A stretch of 9,165 nucleotides of DNA from contig JANNNE010000358.1 of assembly GCA_031398385.1 (NCBI GenBank), positions 1 to 9,165 on the forward strand. The letters are read 5' to 3'. The stretch comes from Ideonella_A sp031398385 (GTDB lineage: Bacteria > Pseudomonadota > Gammaproteobacteria > Burkholderiales > Burkholderiaceae_C). Position numbers and translations under genes: made by a program. This document shows, piece after piece, positions 1-6,966 of this stretch (position 1 is the stretch's first letter; each line of letters opens with the position of its first letter). The notes below the pieces were generated by a model, which did not search any database, was not told where the DNA came from, and worked only from the letters and a program-made list of their open reading frames with translations.

Positions 1-105
1 ATCTTCTTGCCGGGCACTGGGCGAGCCTTCGTTCAATGACGATCGACTCACGATAGACCCGCCTCCCGGACCAGCCCGACACTGGTGCTCAACCGGACAA
101 GATAG

Positions 106-600
106 TTGTCGTCGACCGGACTTGGTCATTGTCGCCAACCAGCTGCGTTCGGATTGCGGCGCGAGGAAAGCATCAAGCTGCGACCGGAATGGGCGGACCG
201 CGGCGACCTGCTGCACCTCAAGGCCAGCTGGACCAAGGGCGGCAAGGAGCGGGACGTGCCAATCACGAATAAGTCGCAGCGAGCCGTCTTGAACGAAGCC
301 AGGGCGCTCGCCGGCAAAGGCAGCCTGATCCCCGCAGAGATGTCGTATCGGGATCAGCTGAATCGGTTCAAGGCGCAGACCGCGCGGGCGGGCATCGACC
401 ATGTGCACGGGCTGCGGCATGCCTATGCGCAAACCCGCTACGAGGAATTGACGGGATGGAAAGCTCCGGCAGCCGGTGGACCCACATCGAAGCAGCTGAG
501 CCCCGAGCAAAAGGCAACGGATCGAGAAATGAGGTTGATCATCTCCCGCGAGTTGGGCCATGTACGCGAGCAGATCACGGCGGTATATCTTGGCCGATAG
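106..600 (+). pseudogene. 5'-truncated tyrosine recombinase (integrase-domain remnant)
   Basis: This is the C-terminal catalytic domain of a tyrosine recombinase, about 164 residues against 300 or more for a full enzyme. All catalytic residues seem present: Arg18 in GLRREE, the beta-hairpin lysine in WTKGGKER (44-47), HGLR (His101, Arg104), His152 in ELGHVR and Tyr161 in AVYLGR. The recognisable similarity starts near residue 11 (QPAAFGLRREE). The TTG at the start of the open frame is only the first possible start, not a convincing one, and no SAM-like DNA-binding domain is visible in the 105 bases before it. The style of the domain recalls the integrases often found in integrative elements of Proteobacteria. 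It converges on, and overlaps by 26 bases, the intact integrase on the other strand. I read it as a decayed leftover of an earlier or nested mobile element. A rearranged upstream part outside the window cannot be excluded. Confidence 0.75.
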
Positions 601-1834
601 GTGGATCGGGTTCGGCGAAGTACACAGCTTGCACGAATGGCGAGATCTTCTCCATGAACTCCCGCTGATCAATGTAGTCCGCCCACCATTGCATCAAGGC
701 GGCTCGGTCTTTCAGATAGCTGGAACGGTGGTAGGCCGCCCTCACCGCGTTGCGCTCGACGTGCGCCAGTTGTCGCTCGATGACATCCGGCGTATGGCCG
801 AACTCGTTGGCGACGGTCGAGAACAAGGCGCGGAAGCCATGCGCGGTGGCGATGCCCTTGTAGCCCATCCTCGCCAGCGCACTGTTCAGCGTGTTTTCGC
901 TGATCGGTTTGCCGGGGTAATACGGGCTCGGAAAGACCATGTGGTCATTGCCCGACAGCTCTCGCGTTGTCGTCAGCAGCGCCACGGCCTGGCGACTCAA
1001 CGGCACCAGGTGTTCGGTTCGCATCTTCATGCGCTCGGACGGGATTCGCCATAGAGCGCCCTTCAGATCGAACTCGACCCAGCGTGCACCGCGAAGCTCG
1101 CCTGGGCGCACTGCTGTCAACATCAACAGCCGCAAGGCGTTAAGCGTGGTCGGGTGACCGTCGTAGGCCGCCAACTTGGCGAGAAACTCGGTCAACTCCT
1201 GTTGCGGCAACGCGGCACGGTGGACGACGGGTCGAGGCCTGAGCAACTCGGAGCGCAGCAGGTCCTGGATTGGATTCGCCTCGATGTATTCGTGCACCAC
1301 CGCATACCGGAACACGGCCCGAACCCGCTGCAGGACCCGGCCTGCCGTGTCGCTGGCGCCGCGCGCTTCAATGGCCTTGACGGCAGTGGCCACGTGGCGT
1401 GCCTTGATGTCCGTGATGGGCATCTTGCCGATGGCATTGAACATGTCGGCCACCAGGCTGTCGAGGACCCTGGCCTTGGTTTCCGCGGTCCAGGCGGCCT
1501 GTTGGTGTTCGATCCATGCACGGGCCACCGCTTCGAACCGGTGCTCTGCCGCGCGCAGCACGCGGATCTTTTCGGCCTGTCTGACATGACTGGGGTCGAC
1601 GCCGCTCGCAACGAGCCTGCGTGCCTCGTCGCGCCGCTCGCGGGCGGCCTTCAGGCTCGTGTCCGGATACGTGCCCAGCGACAGGCGCTTCTCCTTGCCG
1701 GCGTAGCGGTACTTGAAGCGCCACCACTTGCCGCCGCTCGGCGCCACCTCGATGTACAGGCCGAGGGCATCGTAGAGACGGCGCGCTTTCTCCATCGGCC
1801 GCGCGTTGCGAATGATGTTGTCGTTGAGTGGCAT
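575..1834 (-). CDS. P4-type tyrosine site-specific integrase
   Basis: A 419-residue integrase that should catalyse site-specific integration and excision of a genomic island at the neighbouring tRNA gene. The N-terminal part (about residues 1-90) is the DUF4102 arm-binding domain, with GLYIEVAPSGGKWWRFKYR and the LSLGTYPDTSLKAAR segment. A core-binding SAM-like domain follows (about 100-200), then the catalytic domain with Arg243 (TAVRPGELRG), Lys270, HGFR (His332, Arg335), His358 (QLAHVE) and the nucleophile Tyr368 (AAYHR). The length is normal for the family. The frame is open 31 codons further upstream, but the start chosen here fits the family N-terminus and has a GAGGAG ribosome binding site 9 bases before it. 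The gene points away from the 3' end of tRNA-Leu(UAA), with 164 bp between them. Its last codons overlap the end of the truncated recombinase on the opposite strand. It appears intact. Confidence 0.95.
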   Translation of the reverse strand: MPLNDNIIRNARPMEKARRLYDALGLYIEVAPSGGKWWRFKYRYAGKEKRLSLGTYPDTSLKAARERRDEARRLVASGVDPSHVRQAEKIRVLRAAEHRFEAVARAWIEHQQAAWTAETKARVLDSLVADMFNAIGKMPITDIKARHVATAVKAIEARGASDTAGRVLQRVRAVFRYAVVHEYIEANPIQDLLRSELLRPRPVVHRAALPQQELTEFLAKLAAYDGHPTTLNALRLLMLTAVRPGELRGARWVEFDLKGALWRIPSERMKMRTEHLVPLSRQAVALLTTTRELSGNDHMVFPSPYYPGKPISENTLNSALARMGYKGIATAHGFRALFSTVANEFGHTPDVIERQLAHVERNAVRAAYHRSSYLKDRAALMQWWADYIDQREFMEKISPFVQAVYFAEPDPPIGQDIPP

Positions 1835-1843
1835 TTGGGGCAA

Positions 1844-1849
1844 CTCCTC
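1844..1849 (-). promoter_or_regulatory. ribosome binding site of the integrase
   Basis: GAGGAG on the minus strand, 9 bases before the ATG at 1834. It supports that start over the upstream codons of the same open frame. Confidence 0.7.
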
Positions 1850-1901
1850 AGGCGTCAATTCCGACGCCCCGGATCTTGCCCCTAAAACGTGTGGGACGCA
1901 A

Positions 1902-1981
1902 TGACACGTCCTGAGACCACCTGACACCGAACCACCCAGTATTCATGGGCTATTCCGGCTGTTCCTGACACGTCGTGAGAC
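1902..1981. repeat. short direct repeats between integrase and tRNA
   Basis: Two 16-base direct repeats, TGACACGTCCTGAGAC at 1902-1917 and TGACACGTCGTGAGAC at 1966-1981, match at 15 of 16 positions and begin 64 bp apart. A third TGACAC lies at 1922-1927. The second copy is part of an imperfect inverted repeat (1966-1985). They sit in the gap between the integrase start and the 3' end of the tRNA, where tyrosine-recombinase elements carry arm-type sites and excisionase sites. The repeats are seen directly; their role is inferred. Confidence 0.5.
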
Positions 1982-1998
1982 GTCATGAAACGGTGTCC

Positions 1999-2024
1999 TG
2001 GTGCTCGGGACGGGAATCGAACCC
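1999..2024 (-). other. putative attachment site at the tRNA-Leu 3' end
   Basis: The T-arm, acceptor strand and CCA end of the tRNA-Leu gene face the integrase. P4-type integrases commonly use the 3' end of a tRNA gene as core site, and the element then restores the tRNA end on integration. No second copy of this sequence is found in the window, so the other junction must lie to the left if the element is still complete. The exact core cannot be defined from one junction. Confidence 0.4.
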
Positions 2025-2090
2025 GTACACCCCCTTCCGGGAAGTGGCGGGTTTTAAGCCCGCTGCGTCTACCAATTTCGCCACCCGAGC
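1999..2090 (-). tRNA. tRNA-Leu (anticodon UAA)
   Basis: The minus strand folds into a class II tRNA. The acceptor stem pairs GCTCGGG (2090-2084) with CCCGAGC (2009-2003), followed by discriminator A and an encoded CCA (2001-1999). The D-loop has TTGGTAGAC. The anticodon stem is GCGGG/CCCGC around the loop CTTAAAA, which gives anticodon UAA. There is a long variable arm and a T-arm with GGTTCGATTCC. It lies 41 bp downstream of the esterase on the same strand and is the probable insertion site of the element whose integrase follows it. Confidence 0.97.
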
Positions 2091-2131
2091 ACGGGCGGAC
2101 GGATGATAAAGCCGCAGGCCTTGTCGGCGAC

Positions 2132-3199
2132 CTATCCGCCGAACTGCTTCGCCGCAAACGCCCACACCATGCGCGACGCATCCGGCCCCTTGATGTCGCC
2201 GTGCGCCTGGCTGGCCGCGCCGCCGCTCCAGGCGTGGCCCAGGCCGTCGACGCTCACCAGTGTGGCGACGTTGGCTGCACGGCCGCCCCTGGGCTTGCGC
2301 TTGAATTCGGTCACCGTCATCGGGTAGCGCTGGCCGCGCTTTACGCTGCGGCTGGCGGCTGAGGCGGCGCCGGCGGCGTCTGCCCATACCTGCGCCGCGG
2401 CCTCGCCGTTGCGCGGTGACACGACGTGATCGACGTTGCCGTGGATCACCAGCAGCGGCGGCCAGTCGACGCCGATGGCTGTGGCCGCGGCGGGCGCCGA
2501 CAGCGCCTTGGTGCTGCGGTTGCCATACATCGCGCCCAGCGCCGACAAGGTGGAATGGGCAGTGCCGGGCGGGATGCCCGAGTGCATCACCACCGCCTTG
2601 AAACGATCGGGGTGCCGGGTGACCAGCAAGGCGGCCATGCTGGCGCCCGCCGACAGGCCGGCGATCGCGACCCGGTCGCGGTCGACCGGGTGCAGCAGGC
2701 AGGCCTGGTCGATCGCATTCATGATCAGCGCGGCCTCGCCGTAGGCGCGCCGGTTGTTAGTGTCGAACCAGTTCCAGCAGCCCTGGGGGTTGGCCAGCCG
2801 GTCCTGTTCGGGGTACAGCACCAGAAAGCGCTCGCGCTGTGCGATGCGGTTCATGCGGGTGCTGGCGGCGAAGCCGTTGGCGTCTTGTCCGCAGCCGTGC
2901 AGCATCACCAGCAGCGGCAGGCGCTCGCCGAATTTGACGTCGGGCGGACGATAGAGCCGGAAGCGCCGGCTGCCGCCCAGGCCCATCGCGATTCCGGGCA
3001 GCCAGCTGCCGGCGCCGGGTGGTGGTGCGCTGCGTTTGTTGCCGGCTGCCTTCAGCAACACCGGCTTCAGGCTCTTGGTCAGCGCGCGTTGGCCGCTGGC
3101 GGTGGCCATCCGGGTCATCGCGATGAAGCTGCGCTCGAAGCCCTTGGCCCAGCCCGAGGAGGCCTTGCGGATTCGACGTGTCTTGATCATCGGCGGCAT
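2132..3199 (-). CDS. PHB depolymerase family esterase (LpqC-like alpha/beta hydrolase)
   Basis: A 355-residue alpha/beta hydrolase of the polyhydroxybutyrate-depolymerase esterase family, expected to hydrolyse short polyester or carboxylic ester substrates. A conserved LPLLVMLHGCGQ strand (94-105) carries the oxyanion-hole region. The nucleophile is Ser183 in GLSAG. The acid is Asp257 in IHGNVDHVV and the base is His322 in GLGHAWSGG. There is also the family segment QGCWNWFD (139-146). No hydrophobic signal peptide is evident; the first 70 residues are basic and Ala-rich, as in many proteobacterial relatives, so it is probably intracellular, though unusual export cannot be excluded. The start ATG-CCG-CCG-ATG was chosen because family similarity begins soon after it. 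The second ATG, three codons on, is an alternative, and no strong ribosome site marks either. The frame is open for another 99 codons upstream. Confidence 0.88.
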   Translation of the reverse strand: MPPMIKTRRIRKASSGWAKGFERSFIAMTRMATASGQRALTKSLKPVLLKAAGNKRSAPPPGAGSWLPGIAMGLGGSRRFRLYRPPDVKFGERLPLLVMLHGCGQDANGFAASTRMNRIAQRERFLVLYPEQDRLANPQGCWNWFDTNNRRAYGEAALIMNAIDQACLLHPVDRDRVAIAGLSAGASMAALLVTRHPDRFKAVVMHSGIPPGTAHSTLSALGAMYGNRSTKALSAPAAATAIGVDWPPLLVIHGNVDHVVSPRNGEAAAQVWADAAGAASAASRSVKRGQRYPMTVTEFKRKPRGGRAANVATLVSVDGLGHAWSGGAASQAHGDIKGPDASRMVWAFAAKQFGG

Positions 3200-3547
3200 T
3201 TTGGGGCCGGCTGCCGCCCGGTGCCCCCGGCCGCCTCTGATAACGGCGTCAGAGATCCGGCCGCATTCGTGCTGCGACGCACCGCATTGGCGCATCACCA
3301 ACAGCGGCAGCCGATCGCCGACGGGGCAGCCCGACGCTGCCGGGCGAGCCTCGGCATCCAGGGGTTTCAGCGCGCCGCCTCGCCGGTCATGCGTCCGCGG
3401 CCCTATCCTAGACAGCGGTGGCGCCCGGATCGCGGTTTTGCGCTGCGGCTTTTCAGCCCCTCTCCATTCACCCGGCTCCATCCACGGACATCCCATGCAG
3501 CATCACTTTCGTCGTGTCGTGCCGTTACCGCGGGGATCGCTCTGAGC
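3200..3547. other. intergenic region between divergent esterase and polyketide operon
   Basis: About 348 bp separate two divergent genes and must hold both promoters, but I could not identify convincing -35/-10 pairs on either strand. Bases 3292-3321 match 27 of 30 with esterase bases 2902-2931, a degenerate partial copy in the same strand and reading frame. The esterase frame stays open up to 3496 without clear family similarity outside that segment. I see no RNA gene and no strong terminator. Confidence 0.5.
3292..3321 (-). repeat. degenerate partial copy of an esterase segment
   Basis: This stretch aligns with 2902-2931 inside the esterase at 27 of 30 bases. Translated on the minus strand it gives GDRLPLLVM, against GERLPLLVM in the esterase, and is followed by a cysteine-glycine run like that after the oxyanion motif. 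It is either a remnant of a second esterase copy or a local duplication. Confidence 0.55.
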
Positions 3548-4612
3548 ATGCACATCCTTTCTGTCGGCACCGCCACACCCCCTGCAAGGTATACGAAGGC
3601 GCAGTGCCTGGTCGCATTCGAGCAGTCCGACTGGTTCGGCCGGCTCGATGGCCGCTCGCACCTGATCGCGCGCACCGTGCTGCAGCGTGACAACGGCATC
3701 GAGGCGCGCCGCCTTGCCGTTGATTCACTGGCCGATGTCTTCACGATCGACCCGAACACACTGGCACAGCGATTTTTGAGCCACGCGCCCGCGCTGGCAG
3801 CACAGGCCGGCGCGAAGGCCATCGTCGATAGCGGTCTGGCCGCAAAACAGATCGACGCGGTGGTCATCAGCACCTGCACCGGCTATCTCTGCCCGGGGCT
3901 GTCTGGCCACATGGTCGAGCGGCTCGGGCTGCGTCCCGACGTGCAGGCATACGACCTGGTCGGTCAGGGTTGTGCCGCTGCATTGCCGAACCTGATGCTC
4001 GGCAAGGCCCTGCTGGCCGACGGCGGCAGTTGCCAACACGTGTTGTCGATCTGTGTCGAGGTCAGCAGCGCGGCGATGTACCTCGACAATGACCCGGGCG
4101 TGTTGATCAGTGCCTGCCTGTTCGGCGATGGCGCCGGGGCGGCGGTGTTGTCGCGCCATGCCGGCGCGGCTTCGGCGCGGCGGGTCGAATGGAAGGACAG
4201 CAGCTCGCTGGTCGAACCCGCCGAGCGCGCCGCATTGATGTTCGAGCAGCGCGACGGCATGTTGCGCAACATCCTGACCCGCGGCGTACCCGTGCTGGCA
4301 GCCGACTACGCGCAGCGTGTGCTCGGCACCGTGCTCGGCCGCGCCGGCTTGCACCAGGGCAATATCAGCCAGTGGATCATGCATGCCGGCGGCCGCGATG
4401 TGCTGCAGGCGCTCGAGCGGCGGCTCGAACTGGAACCGGCCGCGCTGCGCTACAGCGCAGCGATGCTTCGCGAATACGGCAACCTGTCGAGCGCGTTCGT
4501 CTATTTCGTTCTCGAAGCCGCGCTGGCAGACGACGCCGCCGCCGGCTGGTGGTGGCTGTCGTCGTTCGGGGCCGGCTTCAGCTGCCACGGCGCACTGCTG
4601 GAGGTGCAGTGA
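3548..4612 (+). CDS. type III polyketide synthase (chalcone/stilbene synthase-like)
   Basis: A 354-residue synthase of the chalcone/stilbene synthase superfamily, which condenses an acyl starter with malonyl units and cyclises the chain without a tethered carrier domain. The N-terminus is typical (ILSVGTATPPARYT, 3-16). The catalytic triad is Cys142 (GQGCAAALPN), His279 (IMHAGG) and Asn312 (YGNLSS). CTGYLCPG at 110-117 is a bacterial-type version of the region lining the active site. The loop that reads HPGG in most family members is HAGG here, and the usual C-terminal GFGPG is replaced by GFSCHG. The start agrees with family N-termini; the ribosome site is weak. It is the first gene of the operon and its end touches or overlaps the methyltransferase start. 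The starter is probably a fatty or beta-ketoacyl group, given the linked ACP and KAS; this is inference. Alkylresorcinol, alkylpyrone and acylphloroglucinol chemistry cannot be told apart by eye. Confidence 0.93.
   Translation: MHILSVGTATPPARYTKAQCLVAFEQSDWFGRLDGRSHLIARTVLQRDNGIEARRLAVDSLADVFTIDPNTLAQRFLSHAPALAAQAGAKAIVDSGLAAKQIDAVVISTCTGYLCPGLSGHMVERLGLRPDVQAYDLVGQGCAAALPNLMLGKALLADGGSCQHVLSICVEVSSAAMYLDNDPGVLISACLFGDGAGAAVLSRHAGAASARRVEWKDSSSLVEPAERAALMFEQRDGMLRNILTRGVPVLAADYAQRVLGTVLGRAGLHQGNISQWIMHAGGRDVLQALERRLELEPAALRYSAAMLREYGNLSSAFVYFVLEAALADDAAAGWWWLSSFGAGFSCHGALLEVQ
4600..4604 (+). promoter_or_regulatory. ribosome binding site of the methyltransferase
   Basis: GGAGG inside the last codons of the polyketide synthase gene. 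It lies 10 bases before the ATG at 4615 and 4 bases before a GTG at 4609 whose GTGA would overlap the upstream stop. Both starts are possible; ATG was preferred. Confidence 0.6.
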
Positions 4613-4614
4613 CG

Positions 4615-5370
4615 ATGCCACGGGTGGTGGCCGACGAGACGCTGGACCAGCTGGCACCCGACGATCCGGCGGCGCAGCGCTCGCGCCGCGATCTGGTTCG
4701 GGTGCACCATGCGATGGGCACGCGTTCGATCATGGCCACTGGCTGGCGCGCGCTGCTGCCGCCACCCGGGCAGGCCACCCGCCCGCTGAAGATCCTGGAA
4801 CTGGGCGCTGGCGACGGCACGCTGCTGCTCGGCCTGGCGCGGGCGCTATCGCCCACCTGGCCAAGCGTGCAGCTGACGCTGCTCGACCGCCAGCAGATCG
4901 TCAGCCCGGACACGATCGCGCCCTATGCAGCGCTGGGTTGGAAGGTCCAGGTGCAGGTGAGCGACGTCCTCGAATGGGCCACGCCGGGGGGCGACTCGAC
5001 GCCGGGCCCGACGACCCCCTCCCGCTGGGACCTGATCAGCACGACGCTGTTTCTGCACCACTTCGAGGGCATGGCGTTGACGCGGCTGCTGGCTGCAGTG
5101 GAGTCGCGCACCGAGCGCTTCTTCGCCTGCGAGCCGAGCCGGGGCTGGCTGGCGCTGGCTGGCAGCCACCTGATCGGTGCCATCGGTGCCAACGCAGTGA
5201 CCCGTGAAGATGCCGTGCTGAGCGTGCACGCCGGATTCCGCGCCGACGAGATCACCGGACAGTGGCCGGGCCGCGCCAATGCGTGGCAACTGCGCGAATA
5301 CGGTGCCGGGCTGTTCAGCCATTGCTTCAGCGCGCGGCGCGCCAGCGCGGCGGCTGGCGCCGAGCCATGA
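4615..5370 (+). CDS. class I SAM-dependent methyltransferase
   Basis: A 251-residue methyltransferase with a Rossmann-type SAM fold. Motif I is ILELGAGDGTLLL (60-72), the acidic residue that should bind the SAM ribose is Asp91 (LTLLDRQ), the next acidic position is Asp117 (VQVSDVLEW), and the motif IV region reads WDLISTTLFLHHFEG (138-152). The N-terminal segment with DDPAAQRSRRDL (16-27) is basic and probably helps form the substrate lid. It most likely O- or C-methylates the product of the adjacent type III synthase, as SrsB does in the Streptomyces phenolic-lipid pathway, but the target atom is unknown. The gene follows the synthase by two bases (or overlaps it if GTG at 4609 is used) and overlaps the flavoenzyme by the ATGA at 5367-5370, so translation is probably coupled. 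Confidence 0.88.
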   Translation: MPRVVADETLDQLAPDDPAAQRSRRDLVRVHHAMGTRSIMATGWRALLPPPGQATRPLKILELGAGDGTLLLGLARALSPTWPSVQLTLLDRQQIVSPDTIAPYAALGWKVQVQVSDVLEWATPGGDSTPGPTTPSRWDLISTTLFLHHFEGMALTRLLAAVESRTERFFACEPSRGWLALAGSHLIGAIGANAVTREDAVLSVHAGFRADEITGQWPGRANAWQLREYGAGLFSHCFSARRASAAAGAEP

Positions 5371-6653
5371 CCGGCCATCCGCAAACCCGTTTCGACGCCG
5401 TGATCGTCGGTGCCGGCCTGGCCGGCTCGACGGCGGCCATTCAGCTGGCTGGCAACGGCTGGTCGGTTGCAGTGATCGAACGGCAGCGTTTTCCGCGCCG
5501 CAAGGTGTGTGGCGAGTGCCTCGCGGCGAGCAACCTGCCGCTGCTGCAAGCCCTGGGCATCGGTGACGCCTTCGATGCCCAGGCCGGCGCGCCGCTGAGT
5601 CGGGTGACGCTGCTGCGCGGCACCGGCGCCGTCACCGCCGATCTGCCTGCGGCCAGGCATGAGCGCTTTCGGTGGGGCCGCGCGCTCGGCCGTGAAACGC
5701 TGGATGGCCTGCTGCTGGAACAGGCCCGGCTTGCCGGCGCCACGGTTTTTCAGCCATGGGCATTGCGGCAGATTACCGGCCGGGCGGGGCAATGGCAGTG
5801 CGAGCTGCGCGGGCTCGATTCATCCGAGGTGCTGAGCCTGCACGCCGCGCTGGTGATCGACGCGCACGGCTCCTGGGAAGACTTCCCCTGCGACCGCCCG
5901 CAGCGCCGGCTGGCCCGCAGCGCCGCCGACCTGTTCGCGTTCAAGGCCAATTTCAGCGGCGGAGCATTGCCTGAAGGCGCGATCAGTGTGCTGGCGCTGG
6001 ACGGCGGCTACGGCGGCATGGTGGTGGCCGATGGTGGCGTGACAACCATCGCCTGCTGCATCCGCCGCGACCGCCTGGCCGCGCTGCGTGCAGCGGCACC
6101 CGGTGAACGCGCCAGCGACGCGGTCCAGACCTGGTTGCAACGTGAAAACACCGGTGTGCGGCTTGCGCTGGAAGGCGCCGAGCGCGACGGGCCCTGGCTG
6201 ACCTCCGGGCCGCTCGATCCGGGCGTTCGGATCGCGGCCGGCGACGCCATCTTCAGGGTCGGCAATGCGGCCGGTGAGGCGCACCCCATCCTCGGTGAAG
6301 GCATGAGCATGGCGCTGCAGTCCGCTGCGCTGCTGTGCGACCGGCTGACGGCTTGTGTTGGCGTTCCGGACGCTGCTCAGCAGGCTGCGATCCAGCAGGA
6401 CTATGCGGCTGACTGGCGTCGGACGTTTGCGCCGCGGCTGCGGCTGGCTGCTCTTTTTGCCCACGCCGCGATGCGCCCTGGCGCTGCGGCGGCGATGATG
6501 GCGCTTTGCCGGCTCTGGCCGGGCCTGCTGACCCGCGGCGCGCGCTGGGGCGGCAAGGTCCGACCGGTCGGCACGCCAGACAGCCCGGCGGACCGCGCGA
6601 GCCGAGGCCGCCGGTCGTCAGCCGACACCGGCCCTGCAGCGCGCACACTCTGA
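5367..6653 (+). CDS. FAD-dependent oxidoreductase (geranylgeranyl reductase / aromatic hydroxylase-like)
   Basis: A 428-residue flavoprotein. The N-terminal FAD dinucleotide fold is DAVIVGAGLAGSTAA (10-24), with the ribose-binding acidic residue Glu38 (VIERQ). Then comes RRKVCGECL (44-52), the PRxKxCG-type motif of the geranylgeranyl reductase and FixC-like branch. The second FAD motif reads VGNAAGEAHPILGEGMSMAL (298-317), with Asn where Asp is usual. The last 30 or so residues are rich in Arg, Ser, Pro and Ala and look disordered. The enzyme may hydroxylate the polyketide ring, reduce double bonds in its side chain, or oxidise it to a quinone. The cluster alone does not decide between these; in the Srs pathway the corresponding flavoprotein is a hydroxylase. 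The start overlaps the methyltransferase stop (ATGA), and the ACP follows after 25 bp. Confidence 0.88.
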   Translation: MTGHPQTRFDAVIVGAGLAGSTAAIQLAGNGWSVAVIERQRFPRRKVCGECLAASNLPLLQALGIGDAFDAQAGAPLSRVTLLRGTGAVTADLPAARHERFRWGRALGRETLDGLLLEQARLAGATVFQPWALRQITGRAGQWQCELRGLDSSEVLSLHAALVIDAHGSWEDFPCDRPQRRLARSAADLFAFKANFSGGALPEGAISVLALDGGYGGMVVADGGVTTIACCIRRDRLAALRAAAPGERASDAVQTWLQRENTGVRLALEGAERDGPWLTSGPLDPGVRIAAGDAIFRVGNAAGEAHPILGEGMSMALQSAALLCDRLTACVGVPDAAQQAAIQQDYAADWRRTFAPRLRLAALFAHAAMRPGAAAAMMALCRLWPGLLTRGARWGGKVRPVGTPDSPADRASRGRRSSADTGPAARTL

Positions 6654-6678
6654 CGAGCCGCCCCGACGAGCAAGCACC

Positions 6679-6966
6679 ATGACCGATACCTTCCAGCGAC
6701 TGAGCGCCATCCTGATCAAGGACTACAAGCTGAGCGCCGAGCGGCTCACGCCCGATGCGCCGCTCGACGAGCTGGGCATCGATTCGCTGGGCACGGTCGA
6801 GTTGCTGTGGAGCGTCGAGGATGCCTTCAAGATCAAGCTGCCGAGCGAGCCGGTGCCGCTCGCCACACTCGGCGATGTGGCTGCTTATGTCGACCAGCTG
6901 ATCGCAGAGCAAGCTGCCGCCACGGCAAGCGAAGCTGTGCCAACGCCTGATTCGCCCACTGCATGA
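6679..6966 (+). CDS. stand-alone acyl carrier protein
   Basis: A 95-residue acidic carrier protein with the phosphopantetheine attachment motif GIDSLG (33-38), modified at Ser36. The preceding LTPDAPLDELG and following TVELLWSVEDAF are standard ACP helix sequences. Residues after about 78 form an Ala/Pro/Thr-rich tail not needed for the fold. It should carry the growing or finished acyl group for the KAS encoded next to it and perhaps deliver a starter to the type III synthase. The gene overlaps the KAS gene by ATGA (6963-6966), which favours equimolar expression of the pair. There is no clear ribosome site before the ATG. No phosphopantetheinyl transferase gene is present, so activation must rely on an enzyme encoded elsewhere. 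It is not the housekeeping acpP: the sequence differs and there is no fabD, fabG or fabF context. Confidence 0.92.
   Translation: MTDTFQRLSAILIKDYKLSAERLTPDAPLDELGIDSLGTVELLWSVEDAFKIKLPSEPVPLATLGDVAAYVDQLIAEQAAATASEAVPTPDSPTA

Noticed and set aside
1154..1885. Long plus-strand open frame of 243 codons opposite the integrase
   Set aside because: It lies antisense to a clearly recognisable integrase and its translation shows no family motif; typical of high-GC antisense frames.
1966..1985. Imperfect inverted repeat as a terminator for the tRNA
   Set aside because: The stem is bulged and has no following T-run; it is better explained as part of the direct-repeat array.
3200..3496. N-terminal extension of the esterase by 99 codons
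   Set aside because: Apart from the short duplicated segment the extension does not resemble the family, and it would nearly reach the start of the divergent operon. The shorter start is more likely.
2426..3547. Upstream extension of the polyketide synthase frame by 374 codons
   Set aside because: The extension is antisense to the esterase and shows no similarity to anything; the family N-terminus begins at the ATG at 3548.
3400..3547. TATCCT at 3404-3409 as the -10 box of the polyketide operon
   Set aside because: No -35-like hexamer is found at a suitable distance, so a promoter cannot be supported.
3725..4657. Minus-strand open frame of 310 codons opposite the polyketide synthase
   Set aside because: Fully antisense to a gene with a complete catalytic triad; its composition is that of a shadow frame.
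4923..5792. Minus-strand open frame of 289 codons across the methyltransferase and flavoenzyme
   Set aside because: Antisense to two recognisable genes and without motifs of its own.
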